In this document: positions 50,931-58,177 of the stretch, in pieces
Layout of the letters: each line of letters starts with the position of its first letter
Position numbering within the stretch: the stretch's first letter is position 1
Translations under genes and position numbers: made by a program
Assembly (NCBI RefSeq): GCF_032393985.1
Contig: NZ_CP135918.1
Span: 5,333,724-5,397,723 of the forward strand
Source: Fischerella sp. JS2
GTDB lineage: Bacteria; Cyanobacteriota; Cyanobacteriia; Cyanobacteriales; Nostocaceae
Reading direction: 5' to 3'
Length of the DNA: 64,000 nt
The notes under the pieces: model-generated
Database searches by the model: none
What the model saw: only the letters and a program-made list of their open reading frames with translations
Told to the model about the DNA's origin: nothing

Positions 50931-51073
50931 GATTTCTCCATTGATAAGCGTTTTAGCTGAATGTACAGCCCAACTAGGATTTAGGCTGCTTTCTCACCAT
51001 TCACCGTCTTGCGATCGACGGGTATTCGTTTGCCTCATTGCATATCGATTCTCCTTTTGCGTTTTCTATAAAT

Positions 51074-51102
51074 GAGTCGAACGGCGTTAGCGCAAATCGA
51101 CA
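51074..51102 (-). promoter_or_regulatory. Candidate ECF42-type promoter, copy A
   Basis: On the minus strand TGTCGA (51102-51097), a 17-base spacer, then CGACTC (51079-51074). ECF42 promoters are described (from memory) as TGTCGA with a CGA-type -10. It points toward the DHFR relic, VOC and YciI genes. Copy B is 116 bases to the right with the same 17-base spacing. Confidence 0.55.
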
Positions 51103-51189
51103 CCTCGCTAGAAAAATTTTCTGATTCAATGCGAGCAGATGTACTATAAAATATGATCGAAGCAACCTCTGTTGTTCTCCTGTGTAAGT

Positions 51190-51218
51190 CAGTCGAATGA
51201 GGTTGGCGCAAATCGACA
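51190..51218 (-). promoter_or_regulatory. Candidate ECF42-type promoter, copy B
   Basis: TGTCGA (51218-51213 on the minus strand), 17-base spacer, CGACTG (51195-51190). The surrounding sequence (AGTCGAA...GCGCAAATCGACACC) matches copy A, so the pair is a direct repeat. It overlaps the upstream ATG at 51197 of the sigma gene, which favours a later start for that gene. Confidence 0.55.
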
Positions 51219-51235
51219 CCTTGCCCACAATTTTT

Positions 51236-52498
51236 ATGCCAGGTATGACTTTAAACGCAAAACTAGACATAAACCAGGCAATCGCTTCTGTTTACCGTGC
51301 TGAGTGGGGGCGGATCGTTGCCATTCTGATTCGGTTGGTAGGAGATTTTGATATTGCTGAAGAAGCGGCACAGGAAGCCTTTGCAGCCGCAGTGAATCAG
51401 TGGCAATCTGGGGGAATTCCGGATCTTCCCCGTGCCTGGATTATCCGCACGGCTCGATATAAAGCGATTGATCGTCTCCGACGGCGAACACGACTCACGG
51501 AAAAGTTGGAATGGTATGCAGCATCCGGGTTAATTCCGACTCACGAAGAGCCAACCTACGATTCGGATGAGATTCCAGATGATCGACTGCGATTAATTTT
51601 CACCTGCGCTCACCCGGCACTGACGATTGAGGCGCAAGTCGCTCTGACACTGCGAATGCTGGGCGGTCTGGAAACCGATGAAATTGCCCGCGCCTTTCTC
51701 GTACCCACAGCAACGATGGCACAACGGCTAGTCCGTGCCAAGCGCAAAATTCGGGATGCGGGAATTCCCTTTAGAGTGCCAGATCCGAGCGCTCTCTCTC
51801 CCCGGATAGAGGCGGTACTGACAGTGATTTATCTAATTTTCAACGAGGGCTATGCAGCGACCAGGGGTGAGGCGATGGTCAGGGCTGACCTCTGCACCGA
51901 AGCTATTCGATTGGGACAACTAATAAGGCAATTGATGTCCCCCCAACCACCCTCAGAAGTCACGGCACTGGTGGCGCTGATGCTACTGCACGACTCCCGA
52001 CGCGATGCCCGTCTTAACGCAGCAGGCGATCTCGTTTTGCTCGAAGATCAGGATCGTACTCGCTGGAACCAGCAACAAATTGCTGAGGCGTTGCCGCTAG
52101 TAGAGGAGGCGCTGCGGGGCGAATTGAACCCGTTTGCCGTACAAGCGGCGATCGCGGCACTCCATTGTCAAGCAGCGCGGGCAGAACAAACCGACTGGGC
52201 GCAGATTGCGCGGCTTTATGATGTGCTGGAACAGTTACAGCCTTCGCCGATCGTTTCATTGAATCGGGCGGTGGCGATCGCGATGGTCAATAGTCCTCAA
52301 GCAGCGCTTGTCCTTACTGATAAGCTTGCCCCTCAACTCGACGACTACCATTTGTTTCACGCTACCCGTGCCGATCTGCTGCGACGGATGGGGGACTCTC
52401 AAGCAGCTGCTCAAGGCTATGCCCGGGCGCTGGCATTAGTTACCAATGACAGTGAACGCCGCTTTTTAGAGCGTCGGCTGCGCGAAGTCCAACCCTGA
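51236..52498 (+). CDS. ECF42-type RNA polymerase sigma factor
   Basis: Start taken at ATG 51236 (51245 also possible; the open frame begins at ATG 51197, inside the promoter-like repeat). About 420 residues. Sigma-2 includes [20 protein letters not shown] and [15 protein letters not shown]. Sigma-4 includes [20 protein letters not shown] and [12 protein letters not shown] long C-terminal domain (~190-420) with helical repeats is typical of ECF42 (a TPR-like tail). ECF42 factors typically control linked DGPF/YciI genes, and those lie on the opposite strand here. The gene reads away from the operon it probably controls. Confidence 0.9.
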   Translation: MPGMTLNAKLDINQAIASVYRAEWGRIVAILIRLVGDFDIAEEAAQEAFAAAVNQWQSGGIPDLPRAWIIRTARYKAIDRLRRRTRLTEKLEWYAASGLIPTHEEPTYDSDEIPDDRLRLIFTCAHPALTIEAQVALTLRMLGGLETDEIARAFLVPTATMAQRLVRAKRKIRDAGIPFRVPDPSALSPRIEAVLTVIYLIFNEGYAATRGEAMVRADLCTEAIRLGQLIRQLMSPQPPSEVTALVALMLLHDSRRDARLNAAGDLVLLEDQDRTRWNQQQIAEALPLVEEALRGELNPFAVQAAIAALHCQAARAEQTDWAQIARLYDVLEQLQPSPIVSLNRAVAIAMVNSPQAALVLTDKLAPQLDDYHLFHATRADLLRRMGDSQAAAQGYARALALVTNDSERRFLERRLREVQP

Positions 52499-52633
52499 AT
52501 TGAGATGAATTCGATAATAGAATTTTATCAAACGCGGTTAACGAAACACGCACATCTGCGATCGCACAAAGTGAAACTAGGGATTCAAGAAATACTCGAC
52601 CGACTTGACAGACGTTTTAACAATGGTGGGTTA

Positions 52634-53008
52634 TTAGCACCAGCCCAATGCTTGACTGATTTGCATTGCCAATTTCAAGGGACGAAAAGGCTTGGCAAAG
52701 ACAGCAGCTACATCTAACTCAGTAAAACTGTTTTGATCTGACTCTTGGACTTTGGCAGTAAGTAAGATTACAGGAATTGATTTAGTAACCGGGTTAGCCT
52801 TGAGTTGTTGTAAGGTGGCACGCCCATCCATATCAGGCATCATTATATCTAGTAGAATCACATCAACTGGAGAGTTGGCAGCTACATGCAATGCCTCCTG
52901 ACCAGAATCAGCAGTCAACACATGCCAACCTGCACCCATTTCTAATCCCAATTTTGCGATCGCCTGCACATCTTCTTCATCGTCAACAACTAAGATAGTT
53001 CTGCTCAT
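52634..53008 (-). CDS. Single-domain response regulator paired with the 53027 kinase
   Basis: 124 residues, receiver only. DDEED pocket at 9-13, acceptor D54 in VILLDIMMPD, T/K block LLTAK, and K at ~106 in VFAKPFRP. It is 18 bases after the stop of the 53027 kinase gene, same strand, and is very probably its partner or a relay for it. Confidence 0.93.
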   Translation of the reverse strand: MSRTILVVDDEEDVQAIAKLGLEMGAGWHVLTADSGQEALHVAANSPVDVILLDIMMPDMDGRATLQQLKANPVTKSIPVILLTAKVQESDQNSFTELDVAAVFAKPFRPLKLAMQISQALGWC

Positions 53009-53026
53009 AATGTTACTCTTATATGA

Positions 53027-54610
53027 TTATGTGGATTTAGAGCTTATTAGAGGTAAAATTACATAAAACGTACTACCCTCACCCAAAACGCTCTCAACCC
53101 AGATTTTTCCATGATGTTGCTGTACAATATTCCGGCAAATAGCAAGTCCTAAACCTGTTCCGCCTTTATTGCGAGAATCGGATGCATCTACCTGCTGAAA
53201 GCGCTCAAAGATTATTTGTAATTTATCTTCAGGAATTCCTCGTCCTTGATCTTGGATAGTAATCAAAAGGTAGTTGGGTAAAGAACTATCTTTTGTGCAG
53301 AAATGGTGATTTTCTTCAGATTCAACACCTTGAGATTCTGAAAGTGTGGCACTAATCCAGACGGTATCTCCTGCTTCAGAAAACTTAATCGCGTTGCTGA
53401 GTAAATTGGTTAGGGTTTGTAGCAGGCGATCAGGATCTGCCCAAATTTCAATTGCTAAAGGATTAACAATCAGTTTGACTTGTAATTTATCTGCCATTGC
53501 TTGCATCGCTTCTGTTGCTGTGATTAACAGTTCAGCAACATTGCACTTAGCCTTCCGCATGAAAATTTTGCCCGATTTCATCCGTTCTAAATCGAGAATA
53601 TCGTTCACCAAACGAATGAGACGTTCAGTGTTATTAGTAGCGATGCTGAGAATTTTTTGTCCCTGTGCAGTCAGAGTTCCTAATTGTCCTGCACCCAATA
53701 AATCCAATGCTCCCATTGTGGAAGTCAAAGGTGTACGCAACTCATGACTAACTAAAGAAATAAACTCGTTTTCTAGGCGTTTGCGTTCGGTGATGTCATT
53801 GGCGATTAATAAAGCGCATGGTACTCCAGCTAGATCAATTAATTCAATAGATATTAGTGTGGTTTTAACTTCTCCAGATTTAGTAGAAAATTCAAATTCT
53901 TGATTATAGATTGACCCAATATCAGGTAAACATTGAATTATTTGAGTGATCGCTACTGTATCTTTACCCAAATCAAGTTCCGCAAAGGTGTGTTCAATCA
54001 CTTCCTCTGGGGAATAGCCACTCATTTTCAAAAAACTGGGATTGACATCAATAAAACACGCTTCTGCAACTGTAGCGATCGCGATCGGATTGGGACTGGA
54101 ACGAAAAACTTTAGCAAACTTCTCTTCAGCTTTGGTGCGATCGCGAATTTCCTGCTGCAACCGTTCATTTTGCGCTTGGAGTTGTTTTTGCAGTTGGCGA
54201 ATCATCAAGTGATTTTCAATTCGTGCTAAAACCTCTTCTAGTTGAAAAGGCTTAGTGATATAGTCCACCCCGCCAACTGCAAACGCTTTGACTTTATCTA
54301 GCACATCACCTAAAGCGCTGATAAAAATTACCGGAATTTCGCGGGTGCGATCATTTATCTTTAATTGCTGACAGACTTCATAACCATTCATCTGTGGCAT
54401 ATTAACATCCAGCAAAATCAAATCTGGGGGAACTGCATTTGCTCCCCGCAATCCTGTAGAACCTTTAGTCACACTGCGAACTTTATACCCTTGTTCTGTC
54501 AGCATGGCAGATAGAAGGTTTAGGTTTTCTGGTGTGTCATCAATTACCAAAATATCAGCTTTGGGTGAGGTGAGTGACTGGTTAGGCATTGCAATATCAA
54601 CTCGAGCCAC
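53027..54610 (-). CDS. REC-PAS-histidine kinase
   Basis: 527 residues. An N-terminal receiver (~18-135, acceptor D68 in LILLDVNMPQ), a coiled coil (~135-165), a PAS domain (~165-275), HisKA with H289 in SLVSHELRTPLTS, and a HATPase (~395-520) with LLQTLTNLLSNAIKF and DQGRGIPEDKL. The input receiver suggests it is itself controlled by an upstream kinase. No transmembrane helix, so cytosolic. It is co-transcribed with the receiver gene at 52634. Confidence 0.93.
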   Translation of the reverse strand: MARVDIAMPNQSLTSPKADILVIDDTPENLNLLSAMLTEQGYKVRSVTKGSTGLRGANAVPPDLILLDVNMPQMNGYEVCQQLKINDRTREIPVIFISALGDVLDKVKAFAVGGVDYITKPFQLEEVLARIENHLMIRQLQKQLQAQNERLQQEIRDRTKAEEKFAKVFRSSPNPIAIATVAEACFIDVNPSFLKMSGYSPEEVIEHTFAELDLGKDTVAITQIIQCLPDIGSIYNQEFEFSTKSGEVKTTLISIELIDLAGVPCALLIANDITERKRLENEFISLVSHELRTPLTSTMGALDLLGAGQLGTLTAQGQKILSIATNNTERLIRLVNDILDLERMKSGKIFMRKAKCNVAELLITATEAMQAMADKLQVKLIVNPLAIEIWADPDRLLQTLTNLLSNAIKFSEAGDTVWISATLSESQGVESEENHHFCTKDSSLPNYLLITIQDQGRGIPEDKLQIIFERFQQVDASDSRNKGGTGLGLAICRNIVQQHHGKIWVESVLGEGSTFYVILPLISSKST

Positions 54611-54796
54611 AAAAGGCTACTAATTATTTATTAGAAATTTTAACGTTGGTTCACTGACTTAATAATCCTTTACAAATAATTTTTCCATTACCCAATTGTC
54701 TCCCCTATTTCTCCCCGATTAATTACTAATCTTAAAAACATCAAATTAAGTTTGTGGTTCATACATATACAATCACATATTCAGGAGTTCACTAAT

Positions 54797-55246
54797 ATGC
54801 AAAGCTCAACCATGCATCAACCAACTGTTGTAGCAGCAGGAGAAGGTAAGAAATTCTCAGTTTTGGGTGGACAATTCACAACTAAAGCAACCGGGGAAAC
54901 CAGCAATGGAGCTTGGACAGTTTATGAAATAGAAGATACAGAAAATAATGGTCCACCCCTGCATACTCACCCTTGGGAAGAAGCATTTTATATTCTAGAA
55001 GGTGAATTAGAATTACAAGTTGGTAAAGAAATAATCGTAGCAACACCAGGATTTTTTGTGAATATTCCTGAAAATACTAATCATGCTTTCAAGATTCGTT
55101 CTGCTTTTGCTAAGTTTTTGGTTTTAATAGCGCCTGAAAAAGCGAAGACTTTTTATGAAGAAATGGGTGATGTTGCAAGTTCTTCGCCACCAAATATGGA
55201 AAATATACAGCCGATTTTGGATAAGTATGAATTGCAGTTTGTTTAA
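54797..55246 (+). CDS. Cupin-domain protein
   Basis: Start at ATG 54797, preceded by AGGAG; the longer frame (54752) lacks a ribosome-binding site. 149 residues. Cupin motif 1 is [20 protein letters not shown] (with HxH and Glu) and motif 2 is [19 protein letters not shown]. Both metal-binding sets are complete, so a mononuclear metal site is likely. Function unknown; quercetinase-like or isomerase-like roles are possible. Single gene, with a hairpin 130 bases downstream. Confidence 0.85.
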   Translation: MQSSTMHQPTVVAAGEGKKFSVLGGQFTTKATGETSNGAWTVYEIEDTENNGPPLHTHPWEEAFYILEGELELQVGKEIIVATPGFFVNIPENTNHAFKIRSAFAKFLVLIAPEKAKTFYEEMGDVASSSPPNMENIQPILDKYELQFV

Positions 55247-55376
55247 GGTATAACAAGAGAAAATATTGCTTTTTGTACTCTTGATCTATTAGGACAATCT
55301 ATGAGATCAATAAACAGCGGATATGTTTTATTAATTCAAACAATATAAATTAATCCGCTATATTTTACATATTTTA

Positions 55377-55407
55377 TTTGCCAGCATTTGCATAGACTGC
55401 TGGCAAA
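55377..55407. terminator. Hairpin TTTGCCAGCA...TGCTGGCAAA
   Basis: A perfect 10-base stem with an 11-base loop in the 330-base gap between the cupin gene (+) and the DUF5615 gene (-). Runs of T and A nearby make it a plausible bidirectional terminator. I see nothing else in this gap. Confidence 0.5.
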
Positions 55408-55578
55408 TTTGCATAAATTTGCAGTTCATACTTATAACAAATATGTGCGATCACACGGTTGAACTACCCAAAGAGAAAGATATCTTCAAAGCGAAAAAGA
55501 GTACTTTGTTTTCAGATCACCAAAAGCTTTCGGCAGTCCGTCGCATTTGAATTGTTGTGCTGCCCTGCTATATTATTT

Positions 55579-55905
55579 TCAATAACCTCCAACTTCAACT
55601 ATTTCTCCTGAAGCAATTGTGTTCAGCACTTTACGAACATCTGGTATTAGAGGAACTAAATCCGGGAGTCTATTGCTAGGTGCTATAAGGACAACAACTG
55701 CCACTCCAGCTTGCTGTAAATTTTGCTGATAGCGCAAATTCTGGTCTGTGGTGAGCAGAATCGTAAAGCCCTCTTGACTCATAAGCCGCAGCAACTCACC
55801 GTTCTTTTTTCCTGACCATCCCATCTCGACAACTGTGCATATTTCGTAATCAGCAAGTTCCCGCTTTAAGGGTCGTGGAGTGCATTCATCAAGCAGGATT
55901 CGCAC
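55579..55905 (-). CDS. DUF5615 PIN-like protein (putative toxin)
   Basis: 108 residues. A PIN-like fold: MRILLDECTPRPLKRELADY with the first conserved Asp/Glu, and a central TILLTTDQNLRYQQNLQQAG with the Asp of the last strand. The family (DUF5615) is usually paired with DUF433 in predicted type II toxin-antitoxin modules. Its start lies 17 bases inside the end of the DUF433 gene, so the two are translationally coupled. The putative activity is RNase (inference from PIN fold). Confidence 0.85.
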   Translation of the reverse strand: MRILLDECTPRPLKRELADYEICTVVEMGWSGKKNGELLRLMSQEGFTILLTTDQNLRYQQNLQQAGVAVVVLIAPSNRLPDLVPLIPDVRKVLNTIASGEIVEVGGY

Positions 55906-56113
55906 AGGCTGTCAGCATTTCCTTTGCTAATTCAAGCGCTGCGATCGCCTGTTCACGACTAACACTAGGGAAATGGTCTAGAAACACATCTAATGAATCA
56001 CCAGCTTCAAGATAATCAAGCAGGGTTCTGATTGGCACACGAGTTCCAACAAAAACAGGGGTTCCTCCCAAAATGTCGGGGTCGCTATGAACAACACGGG
56101 ATGTTAATGCCAT
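55889..56113 (-). CDS. DUF433 protein (putative antitoxin)
   Basis: 74 residues. The DUF433 signature SDPDILGGTPVFVGTRVPIR and the helix-turn-helix-like YLEAGDSLDVFLDHFPSVSR are both complete. It precedes the DUF5615 gene with a 17-base overlap, the standard antitoxin-toxin order. It is probably the DNA-binding and neutralising partner. Confidence 0.88.
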   Translation of the reverse strand: MALTSRVVHSDPDILGGTPVFVGTRVPIRTLLDYLEAGDSLDVFLDHFPSVSREQAIAALELAKEMLTACANPA

Positions 56114-56241
56114 AACAAATTCAGCCGACTGGCTGCTAGTCTTTGCATTAATCTTAACCTACACAGATAAATTCCACTTTCATGCTTGGTGGTGAGACTT
56201 GTTTCATTGGGACTGCCTTCTGCCTCCTACCCTCTTCAAAA

Positions 56242-56372
56242 GACCTCTTGCATGAATCCTCAAAACCCCACCCCAACCTTCCCCTTACTAAGGGGAGGGA
56301 GTTGATGTATTGCTTTCCCCCTTTGGCAAGGGGGGACTAAGGGGGGTATTTCAAATATTCGTGCAACAGGTC
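56242..56372. repeat. MITE-like element with 16-base inverted ends
   Basis: GACCTCTTGCATGAAT (56242-56257) and ATTCGTGCAACAGGTC (56357-56372) are inverted repeats with two mismatches. Between them lie CCCCACCCCAACCTTCCCCT, AAGGGGAGGGAG and CCCCCTTTGGCAAGGGGGGA, which form strong hairpins. There is no ORF. The right end overlaps the first base of the stop codon of the cupin gene at 56372, so the element inserted at or replaced the end of that gene. Confidence 0.75.
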
Positions 56373-56842
56373 TAAAATGCGCGACCATCTTTGTGCGTTA
56401 AAGCCCATTCACTATTCGACAATTGTGTTGCTTTGAGATCATCATTTGGGTATTCGACCTCATCTCCCTCAGTGCGATCGCCAACCTCAAGATAGGTTAC
56501 GTTCTCTTCAGACCGATTAATCAGTTGATGGGCGATACCTGTGCCTGCCTTAAATCCGTAGCAGTCACCAGGATGCAAAACGAATTCCTCTTCGCCTAAT
56601 ACCAGCGTTGGGCTGCCTTCCAATACTAGGATAAATTCTTCTTGCTTTGAGTGGCTATGAGCAAGAGCAGAAACTGCACCGGGCGAGAGATGAGTTAAAT
56701 TAACTCCAAAATGAGTCAAGCCAAAATACTCACCCAATTTTCGCTTTTGTCGTCCCTTCACAAGAGAAGCATAAGGTTCTGGATATATCGTCTTACCGAA
56801 CGGTGCTGAAATCGATTCAGCTGAAATTGGCGATTGCTTCAT
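56372..56842 (-). CDS. Cupin-domain protein
   Basis: 156 residues. Cupin motif 1 is SALAHSHSKQEEFILVLEG with the HxH and Glu, motif 2 PGDCYGFKAGTGIAHQLINR with the His. A dioxygenase-like or binding role is possible. The C-terminal region includes an unusual WALTHKDGRAF end next to the MITE border; the stop may therefore not be native. Its start overlaps the end of the NTF2-like gene by 26 bases. Confidence 0.88.
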   Translation of the reverse strand: MKQSPISAESISAPFGKTIYPEPYASLVKGRQKRKLGEYFGLTHFGVNLTHLSPGAVSALAHSHSKQEEFILVLEGSPTLVLGEEEFVLHPGDCYGFKAGTGIAHQLINRSEENVTYLEVGDRTEGDEVEYPNDDLKATQLSNSEWALTHKDGRAF

Positions 56843-57251
56843 TACTTACCCTTATGATGTCAATGGCGTAACAAGCCCAAGCTTTCTTTACCTTTCCCGT
56901 ACCGTCGAACCATAGCACTTCAGTCACCATGCCCCGATGCCCTCGGTAATAGAGCGTGATGCTATCTACACCCGTCAAAACTTCTTTCAGTTCAAAATGA
57001 AGGTCAGGGATTTGCGCTAACCCCTTGTTCCAGTAAGCTCTCACATCTGCCTTACCCTGGAGAATGCCGCTAGATTCTCCAACAATAGATGGGATCAAAG
57101 GGGAAGCCAACTCAAAGTCATCCGCGTAGTGGCTCAGGACAGCATCGATGTCACGTTGATTCCAGCCCTCGATCCAGCTGTGGGCAAAGCTGAATGCAAA
57201 ATCTGCGTTGAGGATCGGCATGGTCACAAAATAGGTCATATAGGTTGACAT
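56817..57251 (-). CDS. NTF2-like (SnoaL-type) protein
   Basis: Start taken at ATG 57251; 57221 (MPILNADFAFSFAHSW) is also possible and would place the promoter in clear DNA. The core SFAHSWIEGWNQRDIDAVLS, HYADDFELASPLIPSIVGES, and DSITLYYRGHRGMVTEVLWF belong to the NTF2/SnoaL superfamily, a small alpha+beta barrel of very varied function. It is coupled to the cupin gene by overlap and divergent from MarR across a shared operator. Confidence 0.85.
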   Translation of the reverse strand: MSTYMTYFVTMPILNADFAFSFAHSWIEGWNQRDIDAVLSHYADDFELASPLIPSIVGESSGILQGKADVRAYWNKGLAQIPDLHFELKEVLTGVDSITLYYRGHRGMVTEVLWFDGTGKVKKAWACYAIDIIRVSNEAIANFS

Positions 57252-57286
57252 ACTCAAATTAGCTGAACATCGATTAATATGTCAAC
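57244..57286. promoter_or_regulatory. Inverted repeat GTTGACATA/TATGTCAAC (candidate MarR operator)
   Basis: GTTGACATA (57244-57252) and TATGTCAAC (57278-57286) are perfect complements spaced 25 bases apart. They lie between the divergent NTF2 and MarR genes, and the right arm touches the MarR start codon (57287). Repression of both directions is plausible. Confidence 0.55.
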
Positions 57287-57748
57287 ATGACTGACCTAAA
57301 TAGTTTGCCAAGCGAGCGGGAAAAAGAACTTAACGAGGCTCTGGAAGCGTTGCACTTTGCTTTTCGCGCAGTTGTTGCAAAGCCAGATGCCATACTTGCC
57401 GAGCGTGGTCTCTCGCGTGTCCATCATCGGATTCTATATTTTATTGGTCGCAAGCCAGGATTAAGCGTTAACGAATTACTGGCGACTCTCGGAATCAGTA
57501 AACAGTCTTTGAACAGTCCATTACGGCAACTGACCCAATTAGGGCTAGTCGAATCTAATATTGACACCACTGATCGCCGGATCAAACGCCTAACCCTTAC
57601 ACCATCAGGCTTATGTTTAGAGAGTCAGTTATCCGGCGATCAAAGACAACGTTTTGCGCGGGTGTTTGAAGTTGTTGGACTAGAAGGGGAAACTGCATGG
57701 CGTAAGGTTATGCATTTACTAGCAGAGGATACATTCGCTGGGGAATAA
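57287..57748 (+). CDS. MarR-family transcriptional regulator
   Basis: 153 residues. The winged helix is RVHHRILYFIGRKPGLSVNE (~45-65), TLGISKQSLNSPLRQLTQLG (~72-92) and TDRRIKRLTLTPSGL with the wing. The helices at either end form the dimer. It is divergent from the NTF2/cupin pair across a perfect inverted repeat and should control it and itself. The ligand is unknown. Its last 30 bases overlap the DUF433 relic on the other strand. Confidence 0.9.
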   Translation: MTDLNSLPSEREKELNEALEALHFAFRAVVAKPDAILAERGLSRVHHRILYFIGRKPGLSVNELLATLGISKQSLNSPLRQLTQLGLVESNIDTTDRRIKRLTLTPSGLCLESQLSGDQRQRFARVFEVVGLEGETAWRKVMHLLAEDTFAGE

Positions 57749-58003
57749 ACTAAGCAGCCTAACGGCTAAATTAGACCGCTTACCACGGGAGATACTGAAC
57801 TTGACCCTCCATCTCCCCCTCTTGACTGCTTCTTGTTCTGCTCTACGGGCAAACAGGCGATCACGCAAACCTTGCGGATCAAATCTCGCTTGATTCATTG
57901 CCTGAATCTCCTGCAATCGTTGTCGTCGCTGTTGTAGGTAAGCTTCTACTTCCTGTTGTTGCTTAAGATAGAAAGCGATCATGACATAAACATCAGCCAG
58001 ATT
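57719..58003 (-). pseudogene. C-terminal fragment of a DUF433-type protein
   Basis: From a stop (TAA at 58006-58004) the minus strand reads NLADVYVMIAFYLKQQQEVE, then AYLQQRRQRLQEIQAMNQAR and FDPQGLRDRLFARRAEQEA. This is the second half of the longer DUF433 proteins, which end in a coiled-coil with ARR. The first ~55 residues with the DUF433 fold are absent. The last 20 residues (SKLS..., here RWRVKFSISRGKRSN) are read-through. An ATG at 57982 could still start a short product. No DUF5615 gene is next to it. Confidence 0.7.
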
Positions 58004-58177
58004 TTAGAGATGGATACCGATAAACGATTTCCTCTGCTGTCGCACCCTGATTACTGATTTTTGTCTTTTCCTAATGAATATGTAATTTTGCGTAGTTAAT
58101 TCTTCCGAGGGTTGACTAACGCTAAAATTTCTATACCAAGTTGCTATTTCTTTCTCGGAGGCATCAAGGAGTTGGTG

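Noticed and set aside
51001-51270. 89-codon minus-strand ORF in the sigma-factor promoter region
   Set aside because: It spans both promoter-like repeats and the sigma gene's start, and its composition is not protein-like.
52505-52717. 70-codon + strand ORF after the sigma factor
   Set aside because: It overlaps the clear response regulator on the other strand for more than a third of its length and matches nothing recognised.
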